NCBI GenBank assembly: GCA_024689525.1
Contig: JAILDI010000084.1
Coordinates: forward strand, 1 to 29,539
Direction of reading: 5' to 3'
DNA: 29,539 nt
Source of the DNA: Bacteroidales bacterium
GTDB lineage: Bacteria; Bacteroidota; Bacteroidia; Bacteroidales; UBA932
Positions 1 to 5,922 of the stretch are shown here, piece by piece. Within the stretch, counting starts at the first letter, position 1. The number at the start of each line of letters is the position of its first letter. The notes under the pieces were generated by a model. It saw only the letters and a program-made list of their open reading frames with translations. It searched no databases and was not told the DNA's origin. Made by a program: the position numbers and the translations under genes.

Positions 1-29
1 GAAATAATCCCTTACGGCAACAAGGTAAT

Positions 30-65
30 AATAAAGGACAAGCCCGGAAGAGCCTGTCCTTTATT
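30..65. terminator. Bidirectional terminator hairpin at left edge
   Basis: An 11-bp perfect inverted repeat (AATAAAGGACA at 30-40, TGTCCTTTATT at 55-65) encloses a 14-nt loop and runs into a T tract on the plus strand. The right arm contains the stop codon of the nuclease gene, so the hairpin ends that minus-strand transcript. It could also end a plus-strand gene lying left of the window. Bases 1-29 are too short to assign to a gene. Confidence 0.75.
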
Positions 66-822
66 TTTGCTTTATGCCCCAGACGGACAAGTCGTAGTCC
101 GATTCAACCAGGTCTTCGATGTCGTCCGGGAGCGCAGGGAATAAGTCGATGCCGGTGAGGGATTCCAGGTCGTTGATGCTCATGGAGCAGTCGGCAAGAT
201 AGTAGCGCTCCGAGTCATTGCCCATCACAAAGCCGATGGCCGAATAAAGGCTGCCGCTCACAACCATCACCGCCTTGAAGAAGGCGTCAGGAACCACAAC
301 ACGGTCCTCCCCTATCGTGCCGTATTTATTGGAGCCGATAATGGGCCCGCTCACAACCCATACCTTGCCGTACTCCCGCGCCCACCTGCGTACCTGCTTC
401 TCCAGGTAGTTCCAGTCTTTGGCGTTGAGAGTCTCGTCCTGAGGGCACACGTTCATGAAAAAGAAAGTCTCATCCATTGCTTCGTCGCTCCATGCCATAT
501 CCTTCGCGGGAGCCATGTGGCCCTTTGTCCAGCCGCTTTTGGAATAGTCCTCGCGGCGGGCCTGGCGGCCACTGAAATTGGAGTCCATGGAGAACATCTT
601 GTCCTCGCGGTCCACCTCGCCGTGGGTTTCCTCCTCCGTGAGTTCGTAGGCCACCCAGTTGGGAATAAGCGTGGAAGTATTGTAGGCCGATGTGTACCCG
701 TCGTACACCACCACATTGTCCGTGATGCCAGGGGCGGGGATCTCCATCCCGGCGGGGGTGGAAATCACGAAATCGCAGGCGCACAAAAGCAGCGCCGCGG
801 CAATAAGGAAGGTATTACGCAT
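61..822 (-). CDS. Lipoprotein DNA/RNA non-specific endonuclease (NUC1 family)
   Basis: Predicted 253-residue exported nuclease that would cut DNA and RNA with a metal cofactor outside the cytoplasm. The N-terminus is a lipoprotein signal with lipobox LCAC and Cys16 as the lipidated residue. The beta-beta-alpha-metal core is visible. His102 in KGHMAP is the expected general base. Asn133 in TLNAKDW and Glu141 have the 8-residue spacing seen for the metal-ligand Asn and the Glu of Serratia nuclease. The usual DRGH reads TKGH here. The start at 822 gives the signal peptide directly. An upstream in-frame ATG at 987 would add 55 residues lying inside serB and was not used. The start overlaps the end of serB by 8 nt, so the two are probably co-translated. 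Family assignment is strong; the biological substrate is unknown. Confidence 0.88.
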   Translation of the reverse strand: MRNTFLIAAALLLCACDFVISTPAGMEIPAPGITDNVVVYDGYTSAYNTSTLIPNWVAYELTEEETHGEVDREDKMFSMDSNFSGRQARREDYSKSGWTKGHMAPAKDMAWSDEAMDETFFFMNVCPQDETLNAKDWNYLEKQVRRWAREYGKVWVVSGPIIGSNKYGTIGEDRVVVPDAFFKAVMVVSGSLYSAIGFVMGNDSERYYLADCSMSINDLESLTGIDLFPALPDDIEDLVESDYDLSVWGIKQK

Positions 823-2062
823 TGTCCATCCTCCCCTGTTCGCCAAGATGGCTGTCCTTGAAGCCAAGGAAATACAGCACTCCGTCCAGGCCGATGGTAC
901 TGAGCGACTGCTTGGCGCTCTTCTGCACCCGGGGCTTGGCATGGAATGCAATGCCCAGGCCGGCTTCCAGCAGCATGGGGAGGTCATTGGCGCCGTCCCC
1001 TACCGCGATCGTCTGGGCAAGGTTAACTTTCTCTGTCTGGGCGATGAGCTTGAGAAGGTCGGCCTTGCGCCGGCCATCGACAACTTCGCCCACATATCGG
1101 CCAGTAAGAAGGCCGTTGTCATCTACCTCCAGTTCATTGGCATACATATAGTCGATTCCGTATCGGCGCTGGAGATACTCGCCGAAATAGGTGAATCCGC
1201 CGGAGAGGATTGCTATCTTGTAGCCGCAGGTCTTGAGCACGCTCATCAGGCGGTCGGTTCCCTCAGTGATGGGCAGATTCTCCGCAATCTCCTGCATCAC
1301 CGAGACGGGAAGGCCCTTGAGCAGGGCAACGCGGCGTGTAAAGCTCTCTTTGAAGTCGATTTCCCCGCGCATGGCGCTGGCTGTGATTGCCGCCACCTCA
1401 TCGCCCACCCCGGCCCGCTTGGCCAGTTCGTCGATGCACTCCGTCTGGATGAGGGTGGAGTCCATGTCGAAACAGATGAGGCGCCGCATACGGCGGTACA
1501 TATCGTCCTTCTGGAAGGAGAAGTCCATGCCGGTTTCCCGCGAAAGGCGCATAAGGTCCCGCTGCATGGCCTCTTTGTCCACGGGCGTGCCACGAAGGGA
1601 GAACTCAATGCAGGAACGCACGTTGCGCTCCGGATGCATAATGCTCAGGCGACCGGTGAGGCGCTTTATCGAGTCGATGTTGAGTTCCTGCCTGGCCACC
1701 ACCGCCGACGCCTCGTGAATCTGCTGCGCCGACAGGCTGCGGCCGATTACTGTGAGGATGTAGCGGTTCTTGCCCTGACGCTGGGCCCACTGCTCGTAGG
1801 AATCGTCCCCGATGGGCTCGAAGCCGATGTTCACTCCAAGCTCCGTTGTCTTGAACAGGAGCTCCTTCATCATAGGCCCTGACTGGGTTTCGTCGATGCG
1901 CACAAGGATGCCGAGGGACAGGCTGCTATGGATATCGGCCTGGCCGATGTCCAGGATCTGGGCATCGAACCGGGCCAGTATTTCCATAATGGAGGCAGTG
2001 AGACCCTGCCGGTCCCTGCCGGTTATGCGAATTAAAATCTGTTCTTTATTGTTTTCCGGCAT
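815..2062 (-). CDS. serB: Phosphoserine phosphatase with ACT-like N-terminal regulatory region
   Basis: A 415-residue cytosolic enzyme of the final serine-synthesis step, hydrolysing O-phosphoserine to serine. Residues 8-80 resemble an ACT domain (IRITGRDRQGLTASI), and a second ACT-like segment covers about 100-175. The HAD phosphatase domain follows: motif I DMDST with nucleophile Asp199 and acid Asp201, motif II SGG at 287-289, and motif IV GDGAND at 355-360. ACT domains usually bind amino acids, so feedback control by serine is plausible but not shown. The gene overlaps the downstream nuclease start by 8 nt. A terminator hairpin sits 17 nt upstream of its ATG, and no consensus -7 box lies between them. 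Length and motif order match Bacteroidota SerB. Confidence 0.95.
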   Translation of the reverse strand: MPENNKEQILIRITGRDRQGLTASIMEILARFDAQILDIGQADIHSSLSLGILVRIDETQSGPMMKELLFKTTELGVNIGFEPIGDDSYEQWAQRQGKNRYILTVIGRSLSAQQIHEASAVVARQELNIDSIKRLTGRLSIMHPERNVRSCIEFSLRGTPVDKEAMQRDLMRLSRETGMDFSFQKDDMYRRMRRLICFDMDSTLIQTECIDELAKRAGVGDEVAAITASAMRGEIDFKESFTRRVALLKGLPVSVMQEIAENLPITEGTDRLMSVLKTCGYKIAILSGGFTYFGEYLQRRYGIDYMYANELEVDDNGLLTGRYVGEVVDGRRKADLLKLIAQTEKVNLAQTIAVGDGANDLPMLLEAGLGIAFHAKPRVQKSAKQSLSTIGLDGVLYFLGFKDSHLGEQGRMDNA

Positions 2063-2078
2063 AGGGAGAATGATAAAA

Positions 2079-2113
2079 AATAAGAAGGCACATTCGGGAT
2101 GTACCTTCTTATT
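2079..2113 (-). terminator. Terminator after the DUF805 gene
   Basis: A 15-nt inverted repeat with one mismatch (AATAAGAAGGCACAT at 2079-2093, ATGTACCTTCTTATT at 2099-2113) has a 5-nt loop. On the minus strand it is followed by TTTTATC, typical of an intrinsic terminator. It lies between the DUF805 stop codon and the serB start, so any serB transcript from the DUF805 promoter must read through it. Confidence 0.85.
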
Positions 2114-2126
2114 ATATTATAAGGGA

Positions 2127-2525
2127 TTATTCTGCAGGTTTCTCTTCCGGTGCGGGTGCAGGTGCGGCTGCCTCTGCGGGGCCGAACTCGTTGTCCTTGG
2201 GATCGCCTTTCTTTGCGAGGAGGACGATCAGCCAGATGGCGCCCACCAGAGGGATGAGGCTCACCAGGATCATCCAGCCGCTCTTGCCGATGTCGTGCAG
2301 ACGGCGGACGGTGAGGCCGAGGCTGGGCAGCAGAACGCCGAGAGAGTAGATGTAGATAAGTACGCTCTTCAGGCCGGCAGCGCTGTCAATGATACCAAGG
2401 ATGGTGCAGACAATGAAGTTGAACAGGACAAAGTACCAGTACTCTGCCAGACCGGCGCGGCCCTTGAAATTGAGGTAATTCTGGGTGAATGCGCCAATGT
2501 AGAACTTTTTGAATTTTTCGACCAT
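2127..2525 (-). CDS. DUF805 family inner-membrane protein
   Basis: A 132-residue integral membrane protein of the DUF805 (YhaH-like) family, whose function is not known. The family signature is clear: an N-terminal segment with FKGRAGLAEYW, then the RRLHDIGKSGW motif at about residue 75, and a final NEFGP. About three to four hydrophobic segments are visible: roughly 28-48, 52-70 and 85-103. The C-terminus is an Ala/Pro/Glu-rich tail of about 15 residues that probably lies in the cytoplasm. It has its own promoter upstream and an intrinsic terminator downstream, so it may form a single-gene transcript. It is transcribed divergently from the gene at 2625. Confidence 0.9.
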   Translation of the reverse strand: MVEKFKKFYIGAFTQNYLNFKGRAGLAEYWYFVLFNFIVCTILGIIDSAAGLKSVLIYIYSLGVLLPSLGLTVRRLHDIGKSGWMILVSLIPLVGAIWLIVLLAKKGDPKDNEFGPAEAAAPAPAPEEKPAE

Positions 2526-2566
2526 ATAGTTTAAGTTTTAAAGGTTTGTGTCTGATCGTTCACTTA

Positions 2567-2574
2567 CAAATATA
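2567..2574 (-). promoter_or_regulatory. Bacteroidetes -7 promoter element for the DUF805 gene
   Basis: On the minus strand this reads TATATTTG, matching TAnnTTTG, 42 nt upstream of the DUF805 start. No TTG is seen at the ideal upstream distance, so the -33 half is weak. Confidence 0.55.
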
Positions 2575-2595
2575 TGAATTTTTTAACGGAATTAC

Positions 2596-2603
2596 TATTT
2601 TTG
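2596..2603 (+). promoter_or_regulatory. Bacteroidetes -7 promoter element for the 2625 gene
   Basis: TATTTTTG matches TAnnTTTG and lies 21 nt before the ATG at 2625. It faces away from the minus-strand -7 element at 2567-2574, with 21 bp between them. No convincing -33 TTG is present. Confidence 0.5.
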
Positions 2604-2624
2604 TAGAAATAACTTGAAAAATAT

Positions 2625-3686
2625 ATGGGTCTCTTTATAAAAAGGTCGGTCAAATCGGCCCTGGACAAAAGTAAACTTGCAACCAGTTACGCAGTTACGG
2701 CTCTGTGCGCCATTCTCATCGCCGCCAATGTGGGAGCGTTCCTGTTCTTCCCCAAAGTGGCGGCGCCGCTGGCGATAGTGATTTCCAACGTAGTCACGGT
2801 GCTGCTGATGCTGGTGGCTGTGAGGCCCATCAGCTCGCTCATCGAGAAAAGTTTCAGCGACAAAGCCAAGGCCCTGGTGGAGAAGGAAAAGGAGGAGCAG
2901 GAGCTCCGGGAAAAGGTGGTAGATCTGGAAAACCGCAACCGCGAGCTTGAGAGCCGCATCGACACGTGGACTCAGACTTCCAACGTGCCCACCAACGTGA
3001 ATTTCACCTTCAAGGTGGAGACGATGACCTTCGACAAGACCGGCTACATCGTCAAGGAAGAGCCCCTGGAGAAGTTTATGGCGGATCCCGTGTACAAGCT
3101 CTCGGATAAGAAAGGCGTGTTCGACCGCCTCTCCAAATGGATGGACGACATCGCCCATCCCGGCAACAAGAGGGTCCTTTACATCGGCAAATATTATATC
3201 AAGGCCTCCATCGGCATCGACTTCACGAAGATTAAATTCTCGGTCGATGGCGGCGCGCTCACCCTCTCCGGCGTGCGCTTCACCAAGCTTAACGACCTGG
3301 CCATAGAGGCCGATCCTGACGAAGTGAGCCACTGCTGGCTGATCAACGACGAGCAGGGCTACATCACCATCAACCAGAACGACATCTACCGGGAGTTCAC
3401 CGAAATATATTCACGCATACGCGCGGAAGAGGCCGACAAAGCCCTGGACGACGAGGTGGAGGCACTGTGCGAGCACTACACCTCCGTATTCCGCAGCAAT
3501 CTTGTAGAACGTTTCCCCGGCATAGGCTTCTGCGACAATATCGAAGACTCCACCGCCACGTGGTACTCCCTCAAGGAGCACATCCATGACGAGCGCATCT
3601 ATCAGGTGGCATCGAACATGTTCCTGATGGCCGATGTGCTCAGCGGCTACAGCGACATTCCGGAGCACAAACTCCTGCCGGAGTAG
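2625..3686 (+). CDS. Membrane-anchored coiled-coil protein, possibly DUF4230-like
   Basis: A 353-residue protein I do not recognise with certainty. Residues 20-43 and 47-66 are two hydrophobic helices separated by a short FFPK turn, so it is probably a hairpin anchor in the inner membrane. Residues 78-114 are a charged Glu/Lys/Arg heptad-rich coiled coil. The following globular region (about 120-353) includes a segment at 175-215 (VLYIGKYYIKASIGIDF and what follows) that resembles the beta-rich core of DUF4230 proteins. No catalytic motif is evident. It stands alone on the plus strand, divergent from the DUF805 gene. It converges on the hydrolase gene with only 3 nt between stop codons and no terminator, so the transcripts must overlap. 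Confidence 0.75.
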   Translation: MGLFIKRSVKSALDKSKLATSYAVTALCAILIAANVGAFLFFPKVAAPLAIVISNVVTVLLMLVAVRPISSLIEKSFSDKAKALVEKEKEEQELREKVVDLENRNRELESRIDTWTQTSNVPTNVNFTFKVETMTFDKTGYIVKEEPLEKFMADPVYKLSDKKGVFDRLSKWMDDIAHPGNKRVLYIGKYYIKASIGIDFTKIKFSVDGGALTLSGVRFTKLNDLAIEADPDEVSHCWLINDEQGYITINQNDIYREFTEIYSRIRAEEADKALDDEVEALCEHYTSVFRSNLVERFPGIGFCDNIEDSTATWYSLKEHIHDERIYQVASNMFLMADVLSGYSDIPEHKLLPE

Positions 3687-3689
3687 GAT

Positions 3690-5162
3690 CTAATAGCACT
3701 TTTTGTTGAACGTGAGGCCGGACATATAGCTGCCGCTGGCCTCAAGGGAATTGTCCATTCCCGGGAAGAAGAGCACCTGGACGCTGTTCTCATCCTCCGA
3801 CAGGATCACGCCGCCCTGGATTTTCCAATAGACTATGTCGATGTCGGTGCCGTCGTAGACGAACGACTGCGAGGCATCATCCTTGTGCTTCGGAGAGAAG
3901 GGATGTGGCAGCATTACGCTGGAGAAGAAGTTCTGCATTCCTTCCTCAATCTCAAAGAAATGCTTGTTCAGCGATCGATGGCCTTTGTCGTCCTTGTCGG
4001 CGTGGATAGTATGTTTGCCGGGCATATCGAAGGTGTACAGCTTGGCGCGGGCCTTGCCGGCGCGTTCCGTAATCATCTTGGAGCCGTACATAACCGGGAA
4101 CATGACTTCATTGCCGATAACCTTCTGGAAGGGGTGATCCTGGCCGTAAGGCACCACCGGGTCCCCGCTGCTGTGGAATGAGACTACGGCCGCGGAGCTA
4201 TTGTTGAGGATGTCAAGGTTGTTCACCGCGCCCCACATATTGCCCACGGCGCGGATGCTGAAGGGCTCTGACATCATGGGATTGATGGCCATGATCAGTC
4301 CGTCCTTCTCCGCCTCCTTGGGGATGTCCATATCGCTCATGAAAGCCACGTTGAGTGCCGTGATGCCACCGGCGCTGGTGCCGGCCACGAACACCCTTTC
4401 CGGGTCGATCTGATATTTGTCCTTGTTGTGCACCAGATAACGGATTGCAGCGTTCACGTCCTGCACGGCACGGAATCCGGCCCTTTCCGGAGGGAATATC
4501 ACCCCGAATCCCAGCCTGTAGTTCACCGATGCCACCGCGTATCCCAGTCCGGCGAAATGGCGGGCCCACTGCGGGAAGCCGATATCGGCCTTGTCCCCGT
4601 TATAGAAAGCTCCGCCGTGGATGAGCACCAGCAGCGGCCTCAGCGCGCCGCCGTCCTGCTTGGGCAGGTAGATGTCCATATCCAGGCTAAGTTCCTTCTC
4701 CGCCTTGTCGAACATCTTGGCCATATAAATCGACAGGAAGGACTCCCCCGTGTCCGGATACGACGACCAGAAGCCCTTTGCCTTGGCATACACAACATCG
4801 TTGATTTCCTTCACGGCGTACACGGAATCCTTGTACTCCCAGGTCTCCGGATACTCCTCGTAGAGGGGCGCGTCGTACCTCGAGTACTCCACCACGGGCA
4901 GTTTGTCGTCCTTGCCCTCGATAAGCACGATCTGCTTCTTGGTAGCCTTCACCTTCACGTCTATTGCTTCAGCCATGAGTGTTCCGTTGTCCACATAGTA
5001 CGTGCCCTTCCACGTCTTCTTCCCCTCTTTCTCGAACATGGCGTATCCGTCCGCGTTTTCGGTTTGTACGTGATAAATCACTCCGCTCTCGAACGGCACA
5101 GTAGTGTTGTCGCAGGCCGTGAGGATGAGCAATAGGGCCGATAAAGGTATAAGTTTGCGCAT
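3690..5162 (-). CDS. Lipoprotein alpha/beta hydrolase (carboxylesterase/BD-FAE-like)
   Basis: A 490-residue predicted esterase of the alpha/beta-hydrolase fold, anchored outside the cytoplasm as a lipoprotein (lipobox LTAC, Cys17). Residues 20-160 form an unassigned N-terminal module. The hydrolase domain starts near 160. It shows the oxyanion-hole HGG at 182-184, the nucleophile elbow GTSAGG with Ser263, SGDPVVPY with candidate acid Asp334, and PGKH with candidate His384. About 70 residues after the catalytic His form a C-terminal extension ending in KKCY. These features fit the carbohydrate-esterase/BD-FAE branch, which deacetylates or de-feruloylates polysaccharides, but the substrate cannot be read from sequence. 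It has its own upstream -7 box and is divergent from the deformylase gene. Confidence 0.85.
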   Translation of the reverse strand: MRKLIPLSALLLILTACDNTTVPFESGVIYHVQTENADGYAMFEKEGKKTWKGTYYVDNGTLMAEAIDVKVKATKKQIVLIEGKDDKLPVVEYSRYDAPLYEEYPETWEYKDSVYAVKEINDVVYAKAKGFWSSYPDTGESFLSIYMAKMFDKAEKELSLDMDIYLPKQDGGALRPLLVLIHGGAFYNGDKADIGFPQWARHFAGLGYAVASVNYRLGFGVIFPPERAGFRAVQDVNAAIRYLVHNKDKYQIDPERVFVAGTSAGGITALNVAFMSDMDIPKEAEKDGLIMAINPMMSEPFSIRAVGNMWGAVNNLDILNNSSAAVVSFHSSGDPVVPYGQDHPFQKVIGNEVMFPVMYGSKMITERAGKARAKLYTFDMPGKHTIHADKDDKGHRSLNKHFFEIEEGMQNFFSSVMLPHPFSPKHKDDASQSFVYDGTDIDIVYWKIQGGVILSEDENSVQVLFFPGMDNSLEASGSYMSGLTFNKKCY

Positions 5163-5182
5163 AAGTATTCTGTTTTAGCATA

Positions 5183-5190
5183 CAAATATA
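5183..5190 (-). promoter_or_regulatory. Bacteroidetes -7 element for the lipoprotein hydrolase
   Basis: On the minus strand this reads TATATTTG, 20 nt upstream of the ATG at 5162. It is divergent from the deformylase -7 element at 5213-5220, with 22 bp between them. The -33 half is not obvious. Confidence 0.5.
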
Positions 5191-5212
5191 CCTATTCTTC
5201 GGGTAATTGTTG

Positions 5213-5220
5213 TATTTTTG
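5213..5220 (+). promoter_or_regulatory. Bacteroidetes -7 element for the deformylase gene
   Basis: TATTTTTG matches TAnnTTTG. Only 4 nt separate it from the ATG at 5225, so a transcript from this element would be leaderless or nearly so. The alternative is that translation starts further in, at the methionine at 5333. Confidence 0.5.
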
Positions 5221-5224
5221 CGGT

Positions 5225-5815
5225 ATGAAAGTGTTCAATACCGTTATTTGTATTGTGGCAGCCTGCGCCGCTCTGGCGTGCAGCCCGTTCAGCGCAAGGG
5301 AAAGGCGCATTATCCAGCGTTCAGGGAATGTGATGTACGTTACAGTGCTGCCGCAGGACAGCGCTATCCTGCGTGCCAAGTCCGTGGATCTCAGCGAGCG
5401 GGAGCTTCGTTCCGCAGATCTTAAGACGCTGGCGGCAAAAATGCTGTCCACAGTTCAGGACCCTTCACAGGACGGCGTGGGCATCGCCGCGCCCCAGGTT
5501 GGCATCAACAAACGCGTCATTTGCGTGATGCGCTACGACAAACCGGGCGAGCCGTTCGAGGTATTCTACAATATTCATCTGGACACGCTTATGGGCCCCG
5601 TCTCCAGCGGTCCCGAGGGCTGCCTGTCCATTCCCGACTTGTACGGAATGGTCCCCCGCCACGAATGCGCGGTAATACGTTATATTGAACCTGCCACACT
5701 CGCAGAGCGCATCGACACGATTCACGGCTACACCGCCATCATCTTCCAGCACGAAATCGACCACCTGGAAGGCATCCTCTACATCGACCGCGCCGACTCC
5801 CTCTGGCGGCCGTAA
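5225..5815 (+). CDS. Peptide deformylase with N-terminal signal peptide
   Basis: A 196-residue protein with all three peptide-deformylase motifs: GVGIAAPQ at 84-91, EGCLS at 131-135 with metal ligand Cys133, and HEIDH at 176-180 with ligands His176 and His180. These enzymes remove the formyl group from nascent N-terminal fMet in the cytosol. Here the domain is preceded by 36 residues that look like an export signal: Lys, a hydrophobic run (VICIVAACAALA) and Cys19. The site is either a poor lipobox or an ALA signal-peptidase-I site. Met37 begins MYVTVLPQ, which resembles a usual deformylase N-terminus, so a cytosolic form from an internal start is possible. I left the symbol blank because a housekeeping def probably exists elsewhere. 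The gene ends at a bidirectional terminator. Confidence 0.88.
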   Translation: MKVFNTVICIVAACAALACSPFSARERRIIQRSGNVMYVTVLPQDSAILRAKSVDLSERELRSADLKTLAAKMLSTVQDPSQDGVGIAAPQVGINKRVICVMRYDKPGEPFEVFYNIHLDTLMGPVSSGPEGCLSIPDLYGMVPRHECAVIRYIEPATLAERIDTIHGYTAIIFQHEIDHLEGILYIDRADSLWRP

Positions 5816-5850
5816 AATGCAACTCGCTGCGAATCAGCGACTTATAAAAA

Positions 5851-5877
5851 TTAAATGCGGCATAATGCCGCATTTAA
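5851..5877. terminator. Bidirectional terminator between deformylase and dipeptidyl peptidase genes
   Basis: A near-perfect palindrome built on AAATGCGGCAT/ATGCCGCATTT is flanked by A-rich sequence on the left and a short A run on the right. It lies between two convergent genes (stops at 5815 and 5923) and can serve both directions. Confidence 0.8.
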
Positions 5878-5922
5878 AAATCATATCTCGTTGAGAATAA
5901 ACCACTTCCACTTTACGGGCAT

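Noticed and set aside
1..29. Possible plus-strand gene end at the left edge
   Set aside because: Too short to show coding character; only the terminator at 30-65 hints at a convergent gene outside the window.
692..1882. 396-codon plus-strand frame opposite serB and the nuclease
   Set aside because: It overlaps two well-supported genes and has no promoter or motif.
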